64,000 bases of DNA from Thermodesulfobacteriota bacterium (GCA_028278625.1 JANQDY010000258.1:43356-107355), one strand, 5' to 3'; shown: positions 26,465 through 36,559, counted from the stretch's first letter. Made by a program: numbers and translations. The notes: generated by a model not told the origin, from the letters alone.

Positions 26465-27820
26465 ATGTCTAGGAAACAGATTGTTCTGGCATTGGTGGTA
26501 TTCATTCTCCTGGTTGCGGCGGCCTTTTCAGTAAAACTCTATCGTGACACGGCGGAAAAACCCTCCAAAACCTCACCGCCGTTTCCCCAAGCGCCCGATT
26601 TGGCCGGAAGAAAAGTGACGGTTCTTACCAACCAACCCCACGCCCGTTCCTCAGAGGCGCTTGCCCAGTGGTTTTGGGATGAAACAGGCGCCGTTGTTCA
26701 GAATATCGTCGTCAACTATGATGATATGCTCCGCTACATCCTTGCGGACGTTTCTTCCAGTAAACCCCGGCTGGACGTGGTGATGTTCTGGTATGTGGAT
26801 TTAGGTGCCCTTGTGAAACAAGGCGCCCTTCTGGATCTTACGGATTTCATCAAAAAAAACCGTTCAATACTTGAGCCGGAAGATTTTGTTCCGAGCCTGT
26901 ATGATCCCTACACCTTGTACAAAGGAAGGCGATGGGCACTCCCATACGACGGCGACACTCACGTATTATTCTACCGAAAATCACTTCTGGCAAAATATGG
27001 TCTGAGCCCGCCCAAAACGTGGGACGATTATTCAAAAATCGCCGAAACCATTACCGAAAATGAGAAGGCCAACCTCACCTACGGCACGGCGATCATGGCG
27101 CCGCCCGTGGCCATGATCATCCTATCCAGTTTTATGAACCGGCTGGGGTGTTATGGGGGACGGCTTTTGAACGAGGCCGGAAAACCGGAGTTAAACAGCG
27201 ATGCATCCGTAAACGCCCTCACTTCAATGGTGGAACATTCTCGGTACGCCCTGCCCACACCTCTGGAAACGGATTGGGAGGTATCCCGGGACGCTTTTTT
27301 AAATGGAAGGGTTGCCATGGTGGAGCAATGGACCGATATCGGCGTCATGGCTGAAGATCCCAGCCAATCCATTATCCAGGGAGACTGGGGTGTGGTTCAA
27401 ATGCCCAAGGGCAAAGGCCCCGGCGCTCGCCATGCCCCGGCACTGAATGCCGGCTTCAGTATCGGGATCTCCAGCAAGGCCCCGGACCCTGAGGCGGCTC
27501 GCGCTTACCTGCTCTTTGCATGCCGTCCGGACATTGCCCTTCGACTCAATCTCATGACCGGTGGTATGGATCCTACCCGGTTTTCCGTGCTGGAATCCGC
27601 CGAATACAAAAAAACGGCACCTGAACTGAGCGTTGCCGTCAAGGCCGCCATCGAAGGGGCAACACCCTGGCCCACCGTCCCACAAACGTCGCAATTGCTG
27701 GAAACCCTCAAAGATAATATCATATCGGCTTTGGAGGGTTACAAAACACCCCGACAAGCCCTTGATAAAGCTCAGGAACAATGGAAAAAAATCTTGGAAA
27801 CAAAAGACCAGGCCCCATAG
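26465..27820 (+). CDS. Extracellular solute-binding protein (family 1, sugar type)
   Basis: A 451-residue periplasmic binding protein of the ABC family-1 type. The N-terminus is a single membrane span (IVLALVVFILLVAAAFSVKL) without a lipobox or a clear cleavage site, so it may stay anchored. Typical segments are LAQWFWDETGAVVQNIVVNYDDML, KGRRWALPYDGDTHVLFYRKSLLAKYGL and FLNGRVAMVEQW. The ATG at 26465 has AAGGAGG upstream. There is no permease or ATPase gene nearby; instead the gene overlaps the following sensor kinase by 40 bases, which suggests it senses a ligand for that kinase. The ligand is unknown. Confidence 0.85.
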   Translation: MSRKQIVLALVVFILLVAAAFSVKLYRDTAEKPSKTSPPFPQAPDLAGRKVTVLTNQPHARSSEALAQWFWDETGAVVQNIVVNYDDMLRYILADVSSSKPRLDVVMFWYVDLGALVKQGALLDLTDFIKKNRSILEPEDFVPSLYDPYTLYKGRRWALPYDGDTHVLFYRKSLLAKYGLSPPKTWDDYSKIAETITENEKANLTYGTAIMAPPVAMIILSSFMNRLGCYGGRLLNEAGKPELNSDASVNALTSMVEHSRYALPTPLETDWEVSRDAFLNGRVAMVEQWTDIGVMAEDPSQSIIQGDWGVVQMPKGKGPGARHAPALNAGFSIGISSKAPDPEAARAYLLFACRPDIALRLNLMTGGMDPTRFSVLESAEYKKTAPELSVAVKAAIEGATPWPTVPQTSQLLETLKDNIISALEGYKTPRQALDKAQEQWKKILETKDQAP

Positions 27821-30800
27821 GTTCGAACCCGTTGGGGGCGACCCATGTGAATTCAGGACGTCGCGGCTTGTTGCTGTGGCATAAGATACTGTTATTGCTG
27901 TCGGCGTGCATCATTTTCCTGACGGTGGGGATTGCCTTGACCACCTGGCAATCCCTGAACCGGGCAAGTTCAGCCATCGGGGAGGACAGCAAAAACATCC
28001 TTTCCCAACAGACCGAGTTGTTTTTGGAAAAGCTCGCCGAAGAGCGGGCCGCCGGTCTTGACGTCCAACTTTCCCAGGCCCGATCAGCCGCACTGTACGG
28101 GGCCGTCTTTATGAGTGAAACTCCGGCCCTATACGAACCGAACAATGCTTCGACTGAACGTCTATTGTCAGCCTTATACGCGCGAACCAGCCATTGTTCA
28201 ATGGCCTATTATGTATCATCCTCCGGCCTTTTGCTGCACTATCCGGCCATGCATCCGGAAATGGCATTGCCGCAAGGCTTCAATATGACCCGTGAACCGT
28301 TTTTCCCAGAACCCATTGATTTCAGAAACCGAACCGAAAAGGTTATATGGAGTCAGGTGCATGTGAATCCCCTGACCGTCAATTTTGATCTGGTCATCGA
28401 TGCCATCGCCCCGGTTCTGGTTTTCGGCAAGGTGCGCGGATACATCGGCGTTTCGGTTTCGCTAACACGCATGATCGCCCAATTCAACCAATATCAGCCT
28501 GTTCGCGGGAGCTATTCCTTTCTCATTGACGACCGTCTCCAATTGCTGGGAGCACCTCCCCATGCGCGGGTTGAACTTTCTTCCCCAGCGGCTTTCAGAT
28601 CAAGGGGCGTTATCGCTTTAGCCAATACGGACAATTCCCAACTGGACATGGTTCTTCAAAAAATGGTGTTTGGCGAATCATCCATAAACAAGGTGACCTT
28701 CAAGAATGAACCGAAATACTTGGCCCATCATCCGCTCAAAAATGTAAACTGGTACCTGGGGATTGTCGTGCCCGTACGGATGGCCACGGCCGCATCGGGA
28801 CAACTGGTCCAGGTTGTTGAAAAGGGAATCCGGCAAGTCCTTACGGGCACGTCCTACTGGGCGGGCGGATTTCTCATATTGGCCCTTTTCGCGGGGATGA
28901 TGCTTGCCCGCCATGTGACCGCTCCCATACGCAGACTGTCGGCGGCAACCGTGGATATTGCCCGGGGAGATTTTAAGGGAAAGGTGCAAGTTGCAAGTGG
29001 GGACGAGATGGGGATCTTGGCCGCGGCTTTCAACAAAATGGCGGACAGAATTCATGACATGATCAAAGACCTTAACCGGGCCAATGAAGATCTGAATGCC
29101 AAGAATGAAGAGCTGGAGATTGAAATCACCGAGCGCAAGCGGGGGGAGGCGTCCATAAAGCTCATGAACAGCATCCTATTGACCCAGCAGGAGGCTTCCC
29201 CGGACGGCATGCTGGTGGTGGATGAGCAAGAAAACATTATCTCCCATAACAAGCAATTCGTCCATATGTGGGATATCTCTTCCGAAGTCATTGCGTCTAA
29301 ATCCGACGAACGGGCCCGGCAATCAGTGTTGGACATGTTGGCTGAACCGGCGGAGTTTCTGGAGCGGATCCAATATCTTTATGCGCATCCCGGCAAGAAA
29401 AGCCTTGATGAAATTTCATTGCTGGACGGAAGAACCATCAAGCGGTATTCCGCACCCATGACGGGATCGGAAGGGGAGCGTTACGGAAGGGTTTGGTTTT
29501 TCAGCGATATTACCGAACCAAAGAGAAGGGAAGAAAAGCTGAGGAAGAGTGAGAGAAGGTACCGCGCGGTTGTAGAGGACATGGCGGCAATGATCTGTCG
29601 TTTTCTGCCGGACGGGACATTGACTTTCGTTAATGGTGCATACTGTAAATATTCAGGCAAAAAAAGGGATGATTTGATCGGCCAGAATTTTTTCATGTTT
29701 ATTCCGGATAAAGATAAGGAAAAAGTGAAACATCATTTCCTCTCTCTCTCTAAAGAGACGCCCGTGAAAACCCGTGAACATCAGATCGTGGGCCCCGATG
29801 GGGCCGTTCGCTGGCAGGAATGGACGGACCGAACGCTTTTTGATGACAAGGGTTATCGGGTGGAATATCAATCCATTGGCAGGGATATCTCCGAAGCAAA
29901 GCTGGCCCAAGAGGAAAGAAAAAGAATGGAGAAGCAGCTTCAGCAGGCACAGAAGATGGAAGCCATCGGGACCCTGGCCGGTGGCATTGCCCACGACTTT
30001 AACAATATCTTGGCCGGCATCTTCGGTTTTTCCGACCTGGCGCTGAATTATGTGGAAATGGAAGATCCGGTCCGCCATTACCTGGAACAGATACTTCAGG
30101 GAGGGGAGCGGGCGAGGGACTTGGTTCAGCAGATCCTGACATTCAGCCGCCAGACGGAACAGGAAAAAAGGCCCGTAAGGGTTGCCCCCCTGATTAAGGA
30201 AACCGTCAAATTGTTAAGGGCATCTCTTCCCGCAACCATTGAAATTAAAACGGAGATTGACATCCAAACCGATCTGATTCTCGCCGATCCGACACAGATT
30301 CATCAGATCTTAATGAATCTTTGCACAAACGCCGGCCATGCCATGCGGAATACGGGAGGGATCCTTGGCATACGCCTGATTGAAATGGATCTCGATCCCC
30401 GTTCCTCTCTGCAATATCCGGATTTGAGGGAAGGGCCTTACCTGAGGCTTGATGTGAGCGATACGGGTCATGGGATGCCTCCGGAAGTAGTTGAGCGGAT
30501 TTTCGATCCCTATTTTACCACAAAGGAAAAGGGTGAAGGGACCGGGCTGGGCCTGGCTGTGGTACATGGGATTGTCAAGCATCACGGCGGCGCCGTTACG
30601 GTGGAGAGCGACACGGAGGGATTTACCACCTTCCATGTATTACTGCCCCGTGTTTCCATGGAGCCCAATCCGAAGCCGAAGGCAATATCTGATGTTCCCG
30701 GGGGGGAAGAGTCTATTCTCTTTGTCGACGACGAAGAGATGCTGGTAGAGTTCGCCCAAGAGCTCCTCGAACGCCTCGGATATGAAGTGATCGCAAAAAC

Positions 30801-31083
30801 AAGCAGCATGGAAGCTTTGGAGACCTTCAGGGCTCACCCTGAGAAATTCGATGTCGTTATCACGGACCAGGACATGCCCAATTTGGCGGGCGTGGAGTTG
30901 GCAAGGGAACTCCTGGAGATACGGCCCGACATTCCGATCATTATGTGTACGGGATTCAGCTATCGGATCAATCCGGAGAAGGCCAAGGCGTTGGGGTTTT
31001 CAGCCTTCCTTTCAAAACCGGTGGTGGCCCGCGATCTGGCCCAAGCCATTCGCTCAGCGCTGGATAAGGCGGCACGAACGTAA
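27781..31083 (+). CDS. Hybrid sensor histidine kinase (Cache-HAMP-PAS-PAS-HK-REC)
   Basis: A protein of up to 1100 residues. A first membrane span (about 32-56) and a second (about 357-377) bracket a large extracytoplasmic Cache-type sensor. Then come HAMP (about 380-432), a coiled coil, two PAS domains (about 462-580 and 596-712), the HisKA box GGIAHDFNNILAGIFGF (His near 737), and the ATPase with LTNLCTNAGHAM-like N box and DTGHGMPPE, GEGTGLGLAVVHG. A C-terminal receiver follows, ILFVDDEEML ... VVITDQDMPN (Asp near 1029). No HTH output is present. GTG at 27847 after a GGGGGCGA is an alternative start. Confidence 0.92.
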   Translation: MEKNLGNKRPGPIGSNPLGATHVNSGRRGLLLWHKILLLLSACIIFLTVGIALTTWQSLNRASSAIGEDSKNILSQQTELFLEKLAEERAAGLDVQLSQARSAALYGAVFMSETPALYEPNNASTERLLSALYARTSHCSMAYYVSSSGLLLHYPAMHPEMALPQGFNMTREPFFPEPIDFRNRTEKVIWSQVHVNPLTVNFDLVIDAIAPVLVFGKVRGYIGVSVSLTRMIAQFNQYQPVRGSYSFLIDDRLQLLGAPPHARVELSSPAAFRSRGVIALANTDNSQLDMVLQKMVFGESSINKVTFKNEPKYLAHHPLKNVNWYLGIVVPVRMATAASGQLVQVVEKGIRQVLTGTSYWAGGFLILALFAGMMLARHVTAPIRRLSAATVDIARGDFKGKVQVASGDEMGILAAAFNKMADRIHDMIKDLNRANEDLNAKNEELEIEITERKRGEASIKLMNSILLTQQEASPDGMLVVDEQENIISHNKQFVHMWDISSEVIASKSDERARQSVLDMLAEPAEFLERIQYLYAHPGKKSLDEISLLDGRTIKRYSAPMTGSEGERYGRVWFFSDITEPKRREEKLRKSERRYRAVVEDMAAMICRFLPDGTLTFVNGAYCKYSGKKRDDLIGQNFFMFIPDKDKEKVKHHFLSLSKETPVKTREHQIVGPDGAVRWQEWTDRTLFDDKGYRVEYQSIGRDISEAKLAQEERKRMEKQLQQAQKMEAIGTLAGGIAHDFNNILAGIFGFSDLALNYVEMEDPVRHYLEQILQGGERARDLVQQILTFSRQTEQEKRPVRVAPLIKETVKLLRASLPATIEIKTEIDIQTDLILADPTQIHQILMNLCTNAGHAMRNTGGILGIRLIEMDLDPRSSLQYPDLREGPYLRLDVSDTGHGMPPEVVERIFDPYFTTKEKGEGTGLGLAVVHGIVKHHGGAVTVESDTEGFTTFHVLLPRVSMEPNPKPKAISDVPGGEESILFVDDEEMLVEFAQELLERLGYEVIAKTSSMEALETFRAHPEKFDVVITDQDMPNLAGVELARELLEIRPDIPIIMCTGFSYRINPEKAKALGFSAFLSKPVVARDLAQAIRSALDKAART

Positions 31084-31163
31084 GCCATCCTTTCACCAGC
31101 GTCACCTTATCCACCTGCTCAACGGACGGGTTCTCCTGTTCAGTACGGATCCCCTGATCGGTC

Positions 31164-32885
31164 CTACCATTTGGATGCGGGCGAAACGGGCAAACACAAC
31201 GCCGACGGATGTGGCTGGTCATGATAGACGGTCTGGTGGGCGACCTTCATTTGTCTCCCTTTCCCGATGGGTTGGCCGGTGCCGAGGTTCCGGCTCCACC
31301 TGGGATGCGCGCCGGATGAAATCTGCAGACGCAACCGGCGCCCCTTTCTGAAGCAATGGGCCGTTGCCCACATTTCCATTTGGATTTTAAGAATACCGTC
31401 GGTTTGCGGGGACCCTTTACCGGGTGCCATTCGAAAGAGGCCGTCACAGACATTCCATGACCGGTTCTTTTCATCCACATCGCAGAGGCGGGCAAAAAAA
31501 TCCGCATGTTCAAGATTCGACGCCACAAAAAGTGTCAGTTTAACGGAACCCATGATTTCGATATCCGCTCTGAGGGGCGGCGTTGAGTAGCAGAGAACGT
31601 CGCTTCGGGCTTCCAGCGGGCGGTTGTCTTTCCGTCCGGCACCTTTTCTGTCCAATAGGGCGCCGCCCAAGGCAGGGGTCGGTTGGGCGGGATCATACAG
31701 ATAGGCGTCAAATGACAATTCTGATGCGGGCGGTTCCGGTAGAAGCCGCGCTGTTGAACGCAAGAAATATTCGGTTTCCTCTGACAATGGGGGCCATGTT
31801 TCCATTTCGCGCCACTGGTTTTGGCCCATCACAAAAATCCTGACGGGTTTGTTTCTAAGCCTGGTGAAATCGTTTTTGAGATGGGCATCGAACCAGGCGA
31901 GTCCACTTGAAATGCCCATAAGGTTGGGGCGAAGTTGCGCATGATGCCATGGACCAATGGTCAGATAAGGGTTCTTCCCAGCTGATTTCAGCGTGGTATA
32001 GGTGTCAAGGATCTCGCGAAGATAGAGATCATGCCAGCCCCCGATCAAATGGACTGGAGCGTTTACATCCGGTACGACAGCAGTGTGATCCCTCGATTTC
32101 CAGAAGGGGTCCCGGGCGTCGGTGTGCGTGAGAATATCGCGATAGAAACGGTTCTCTTTGCCCGTCACGAGAATATCCGCTTCTTCAATGGGGAGGTGGT
32201 CAAAGGCATCCCTCAGCCGTTTTGATTCACGGCCGGACACGGTTTGAAAGAGTAATGACACTTTTTCGCCAAAAGACGCTTTCCGGAACCGGGCTTTGAA
32301 GTGGGTGGCATAGACGGAAGAGACCCTCAGGCAAAGGCCGAAAGCACCATCGGGGTAGGTGGATGTATACACCTGGGGACCCACCATCATGGGCATCATG
32401 GCTTTCAGGAAGGGAGGCGCGTCGGCGGCCATTGCCCACTGCACATAGCCGGGATAGCTGAGGCCCCAAGTGCCCAGGGTCCCGTTAAACCATGGCTGCT
32501 CGTCAACCCATTTAAGGGTGGCCTTTCCGTCTGAGGCTTCGTTCACAAAAGGATCGTATTCGCCTTCCGAGTCAAAACGACCCCGCACATCCTGCAAAAT
32601 GAAGTGATAGCCGCGTTCGGCAAAGGATCGGGCAAAAAAGGAAAGGGCTTTTCGGCCATACGGGGTCCGGATCAAGATGGTGGGAACTTTCTCACGGGTT
32701 GCGGGCGAATAGTGATCGCAGAAAAGGTGCGTACCATCGGGCATTTCGACAGGTAATTTTTTCTGGAGGGTTACGCGATGGCTTGGTGATGGTAGTTTCA
32801 GATAAACGGCAATAAGAGACCGCCGGAAGAAACAGACCAGCAGGAAAAAAAGCCCCAGTAACGCTGCGGTTACGGTCCAGATCAT
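31164..32885 (-). CDS. CocE/NonD family hydrolase (S15 peptidase-like)
   Basis: A 573-residue alpha/beta hydrolase of the X-Pro dipeptidyl-peptidase (S15)/CocE type. After an N-terminal membrane anchor (WTVTAALLGLFFLLVCFF) comes the catalytic domain: PTILIRTPYGRK, LQDVRGRFDSEGEYDPF, and the nucleophile elbow GTWGLSYPGYVQW. VHLIGGWHDLYL and GPWHHAQLRPNL probably hold the Asp and His. A C-terminal jelly-roll domain (SDVLCYSTPPLRADIEIMGSVKLTLFVASN) completes the fold. ATG at 32885 has AAAGG upstream; the frame extends to 33143 without support. Substrate unknown; acyl ester or amide hydrolysis is inferred. Confidence 0.88.
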   Translation of the reverse strand: MIWTVTAALLGLFFLLVCFFRRSLIAVYLKLPSPSHRVTLQKKLPVEMPDGTHLFCDHYSPATREKVPTILIRTPYGRKALSFFARSFAERGYHFILQDVRGRFDSEGEYDPFVNEASDGKATLKWVDEQPWFNGTLGTWGLSYPGYVQWAMAADAPPFLKAMMPMMVGPQVYTSTYPDGAFGLCLRVSSVYATHFKARFRKASFGEKVSLLFQTVSGRESKRLRDAFDHLPIEEADILVTGKENRFYRDILTHTDARDPFWKSRDHTAVVPDVNAPVHLIGGWHDLYLREILDTYTTLKSAGKNPYLTIGPWHHAQLRPNLMGISSGLAWFDAHLKNDFTRLRNKPVRIFVMGQNQWREMETWPPLSEETEYFLRSTARLLPEPPASELSFDAYLYDPAQPTPALGGALLDRKGAGRKDNRPLEARSDVLCYSTPPLRADIEIMGSVKLTLFVASNLEHADFFARLCDVDEKNRSWNVCDGLFRMAPGKGSPQTDGILKIQMEMWATAHCFRKGRRLRLQISSGAHPRWSRNLGTGQPIGKGRQMKVAHQTVYHDQPHPSALCLPVSPASKW

Positions 32886-33165
32886 GATCTGCCTTTCTTT
32901 CGGTTCTGTGTATCTGGGAAGCAGGCTTTCTTTGAATATCTTTGAGGTTGCCATTCTACCAAAAGATCTGAAAGGCTGAAAGGAAAAGGTGCAAATCGAT
33001 CCGTCCGCCATTAGGAGAGAAGAATGTTCATGATCTTTCAATAGGATAGCTTTAGGGATGTTTTTGAGAATGCTCGATTTCTTCTTTTCATAGAAAATGT
33101 GAATTGATAGAATGTGTCCATTTCCAGTGTGTTTCCCACCCATCAGAAAGGGAGGAACAACCAGA

Positions 33166-34593
33166 ATGGGGAAAAAAGATCTGATTCCGCATCAAAGAAT
33201 CGCTCAGAGTTTTGTGAAAATCCTGAATTTGCTCCATGATGGAATCTACATATCGGATAACAGCGGTATGACGCTTCTGGTGAACGAACCTTGGGAAAGA
33301 CTGACCGGCATATCAGCCGCCGATGTAATGGGAAAAAGCGTTCAGGAGCTTAAGAAAAGCGGTGTCTTCAGTTCGATTGTCAATCCGGAAGTGGTCAGGA
33401 CCAGAAAAACCGTCACCAACGTGCAGGAGGTGAACGGACGAAAAGTGGTACTTCACGGACATCCGGTCCCTGATGAAAGGGGACGTGTGGAGCTGGTGGT
33501 TACCTTCGTAAGAGACATCACGGTCTTCAGCCGGTTAAAAGAAGAGATTGCCTCTCAAAAATCCCTGGTCGATTATTACCAGAAGCAGGTTTCCACGCTT
33601 AATCCTGAAGATGTCTTTCTGGACGACGGCATGGTTGCGGCGAGCAGCATATCCAAAAAAATCCTAAAATCTCTTGAAAATATGGCGCCTACGGATGTTA
33701 CTATCCTGATTTTGGGAGAAACCGGCGTGGGAAAAGACGTGCTCGCCAAACGAATTCACCGTCAAAGCCTAAGGGCGAGGGCGGGTTTTCTCAAAGTGGA
33801 CTGCTCCGTCATTCCTGAAAGCCTTGTGGAGTCAGAGCTCTTCGGTTACGCTCCCGGGGCTTTTTCAGGCGCCAGGGCCAAAGGGAAAGAAGGGTTTTTT
33901 AAGAGAGCTGATGGCGGCACTCTGTTTCTGGACGAGGTGGGAGAGCTCTCTCTGGCCATGCAAACCAAACTGCTGCGTGCCATCCATGATCAGGAAGTCA
34001 TTCGGGTCGGATCCACAAGCGTAACGAAAGTGGATGTGCGGATTATTGCGGCCACCAACCAGAACCTGGAGGAATCGGTGGCAAAGGGGACATTTAGAAG
34101 TGATCTCTTTTATCGTCTCAAGGTGGCGGTGATCAGGGTGCCGCCGCTTCGTGAAAGAAGAGATGACATTTTGCCGCTTATCATGGTTTTTCTGCATCGA
34201 TTCAATAAGAAATATGGCAAAAGCGTAAAGTTGAGCACAAAGGCGGAAAATATGCTCATCAATTATGATTGGCCGGGAAATGTGCGGGAACTGGAAAATA
34301 TGATTCACAGTCTGGTGGTCAAGAGCTTCAAAGATCGAATTTCTTTTAAGGACCTTCCCCGAGACCTGGCAAGCAATACTCAGCGCTCAGAGATCATTTC
34401 CAATTTTGGCTCCTACGATATCGGTAACCGGCCACTCAAAGAGATTATCGGCAATATTGAAAAAGAATTGATTAAAGAAGCTTTGGCGGTCTACAAATCC
34501 GTGGGAAAGGTGGCTGAAGTGCTCCAGGTGGACCGAAGCACCGTCTTTCGCAAGACGCGTAACAGCGGCAACATCAGAGAAAAGAACCGTTAG
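33166..34593 (+). CDS. Sigma-54-dependent activator with PAS domain
   Basis: A 475-residue NtrC-family activator. An N-terminal PAS domain (about 15-130) is followed by a short coiled coil and the AAA+ domain (about 155-400) with Walker A GETGVGKD, the loop that contacts sigma-54 reading GAFSGA instead of GAFTGA, Walker B GGTLFLDEVGE, and WPGNVRELENM. The C-terminal Fis-type helix-turn-helix is KVAEVLQVDRSTVFRKTRN. The Thr-to-Ser change is conservative. ATG at 33166 has AAAGGGAGG upstream. It lies divergent to the CocE hydrolase gene, with 280 bases between, so it may control that gene or targets elsewhere. Confidence 0.92.
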   Translation: MGKKDLIPHQRIAQSFVKILNLLHDGIYISDNSGMTLLVNEPWERLTGISAADVMGKSVQELKKSGVFSSIVNPEVVRTRKTVTNVQEVNGRKVVLHGHPVPDERGRVELVVTFVRDITVFSRLKEEIASQKSLVDYYQKQVSTLNPEDVFLDDGMVAASSISKKILKSLENMAPTDVTILILGETGVGKDVLAKRIHRQSLRARAGFLKVDCSVIPESLVESELFGYAPGAFSGARAKGKEGFFKRADGGTLFLDEVGELSLAMQTKLLRAIHDQEVIRVGSTSVTKVDVRIIAATNQNLEESVAKGTFRSDLFYRLKVAVIRVPPLRERRDDILPLIMVFLHRFNKKYGKSVKLSTKAENMLINYDWPGNVRELENMIHSLVVKSFKDRISFKDLPRDLASNTQRSEIISNFGSYDIGNRPLKEIIGNIEKELIKEALAVYKSVGKVAEVLQVDRSTVFRKTRNSGNIREKNR

Positions 34594-34600
34594 ACTCAAC

Positions 34601-35332
34601 TCAGGCGCTAAACCACAAAATGACGGCCGCCAGAAGTAGAATGGCATCAACTGCGCTTAGATAGAGCTTTGTTGAAGCCCGTCGAAAAAGCCAAAATCCG
34701 GCCAGCGCCCCTAGAATCACAACCGGCAAAAAGGTGGCGCTGGTACCCAAGCCGCTCCAACTGAACACTCCGGAAAGAGTGTAGACACCCGCGAGTATTG
34801 CAAACTGAATGCTGAAAACGGTCGCGATAAAACTCTTGATAACAAGGGGTACGGTGCTGATGGTACGGATATAGACCACCATGGGAGGAGCTCCCACATT
34901 ATAGGCTCCCAGGAAAGAACCACTCAACAGGCCGCAAATATGACCCAACAATGGGCTATGTGAGAAACGCTTGCTGAGTCGACCGCTGGCCCCACTGAAA
35001 TTGGCGAGCACCACCAGCGCGACAATACCGGCCAGAAGCCGCTTGAGCAATACTTCGGGCAGATAGTTGAGGGAAAAGGCGCCGACGGTCAGACCTGCAA
35101 GGGCTCCGCTGAAAAATGGTCTGGCATATTCCCACTTAAAATGTTCACGGTATCGCCAGGTTTGATAGAAGAAAAGGCCCATGCTGTAAGGAAACTGCAG
35201 TGCAACCGCCAGCTTGACCGGCAATAGAACTGCCAGCAGGGGTACGGAAACCATTGCGAAACCGAAACCGGCAAAACCGGTGACCAGGGCGCTCAGAAAA
35301 AAGATGAGCGCCATTGCGATATCGGTGTCCAT
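34601..35332 (-). CDS. TauE/SafE family sulfite exporter-like membrane protein
   Basis: A 243-residue integral membrane protein with about eight spans, of the TauE/SafE (DUF81) family, which exports sulfite, sulfoacetate or other organic anions. The N-terminal LSALVTGFAGFGFAMVSVPLLAVLLPVKLAVALQFPYSMG and the repeat half LLGHICGLLSGSFLGAYNVGAPPMVVYI show the internal duplication of the family, with the G-x-G and P-P-x-V-x-Y motifs. It ends 7 bases from the convergent sigma-54 activator gene and lies 9 bases after ackA on the same strand, so it probably shares that transcript. Substrate is not evident. Confidence 0.88.
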   Translation of the reverse strand: MDTDIAMALIFFLSALVTGFAGFGFAMVSVPLLAVLLPVKLAVALQFPYSMGLFFYQTWRYREHFKWEYARPFFSGALAGLTVGAFSLNYLPEVLLKRLLAGIVALVVLANFSGASGRLSKRFSHSPLLGHICGLLSGSFLGAYNVGAPPMVVYIRTISTVPLVIKSFIATVFSIQFAILAGVYTLSGVFSWSGLGTSATFLPVVILGALAGFWLFRRASTKLYLSAVDAILLLAAVILWFSA

Positions 35333-35341
35333 GCGGGTCTC

Positions 35342-36559
35342 CTAACGCTCTTTGCTGGCAGCCTCCAAAACAGCGGTCACCTGACCGGCAATTTCCCGCT
35401 CTTCCTGTGTGGGAATTACCAGGACCTTTACAGGGCAGGACGAAGGGCCGATTTCGCGCGCCTCTGAAGATCCAACCCGGTTCCTTTCCAGGTCAATGGC
35501 GATCCCCAGTCTCTGGAGTCCGGAAACCGCCTCCTCACGCACCAGCGGTGAGTTTTCGCCGATGCCGCCGGTAAAAACCACGGCATCCACACGGCCCATG
35601 ACAGCCATGTAGGCGCCGATGTACTTTTTGACGCGATAACAGAATACCATAAGCGCATTTCGAGCCGCATCATCCCCCTGTTCCATGGCATCGATGATGT
35701 CCCGAAGATCACTTCGCTTGCCGCCGCTCAATCCCAGAAGTCCGCTTTTTTTGTTCAGGATGTCGCTGACCTGTTTGGGGCTGAGCCCTTTGTTTTCCAT
35801 CAAATAAAGGACGATGGCCGGGTCCAGATCACCAGAGCGGGTTCCCATGACCAATCCTTCAAGGGGCGTAAAGCCCATGCTGGTGTCTACGCTGCGACCA
35901 CCTTTGACGGCGGTAATACTGCACCCGTTTCCCAGGTGGCAGGTGATCAGGTTCAGTTCTTTGGGGGCGCGTTCCAGATAAACGGCGGCGGTACGTGAAA
36001 CATACTGGTGGCTGATGCCGTGAAATCCGTAGCGGCGGATTTTGTCTTTCCGGTACAGCTCAAGGGGCAGGGCGTACGTGAATGCGTGGGAGGGAATGGT
36101 GCTGTGAAAAGCGGTGTCGAATATTCCCACCTGCATTGACCGGGGAAACGCGGTTTCGGCCGCTTCGATACCTTGGAGATTGGGCGGATTGTGCAAAGGC
36201 GCCAGATGGAAGTATTCCCGAATGACCCCTTTGACGGTTTTGTTGATGACCATGGGTTGATTGAGCTTTTCACCGCCGTGTATCATCCGATGCCCCACTG
36301 CATGGACGTCTTCATGTGATTTCAAACAGCCGCCCCGAGGATCGACGAAATAGCGGGCCAATAGGGCGACCGCTTCGGCCGTGTTGCCGACCCGGACGGC
36401 TGTTTTGACGGGTTTCTTCCCCGCGGCCTTGAAGTGCAGAAGCGTACCGTCAAGACCGATGCGCTCTACCATTCCGGATCCCCTCACTGAATCGACGGTC
36501 GGCCCGAAACAGGTCAGCTTGACGGAAGAGCTGCCTGCATTAACAACGATGATATTCAT
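35342..36559 (-). CDS. ackA: Acetate kinase
   Basis: Converts acetyl phosphate and ADP to acetate and ATP, or the reverse. The 405-residue protein begins with IIVVNAGSSSVKLTCF, followed by VGHRMIHGGEKLNQP, the catalytic region FDTAFHSTIP, YGFHGISHQYVSRTA, TCHLGNGCSITAVKGGRSVDTSMGFTPLEGLVMGTRSGDLDP and VVFTGGIGENS, all family signatures. No phosphotransacetylase gene is adjacent. It is followed 9 bases later by the TauE-like gene, and a universal stress protein gene lies 44 bases upstream on the same strand. Confidence 0.96.
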   Translation of the reverse strand: MNIIVVNAGSSSVKLTCFGPTVDSVRGSGMVERIGLDGTLLHFKAAGKKPVKTAVRVGNTAEAVALLARYFVDPRGGCLKSHEDVHAVGHRMIHGGEKLNQPMVINKTVKGVIREYFHLAPLHNPPNLQGIEAAETAFPRSMQVGIFDTAFHSTIPSHAFTYALPLELYRKDKIRRYGFHGISHQYVSRTAAVYLERAPKELNLITCHLGNGCSITAVKGGRSVDTSMGFTPLEGLVMGTRSGDLDPAIVLYLMENKGLSPKQVSDILNKKSGLLGLSGGKRSDLRDIIDAMEQGDDAARNALMVFCYRVKKYIGAYMAVMGRVDAVVFTGGIGENSPLVREEAVSGLQRLGIAIDLERNRVGSSEAREIGPSSCPVKVLVIPTQEEREIAGQVTAVLEAASKER

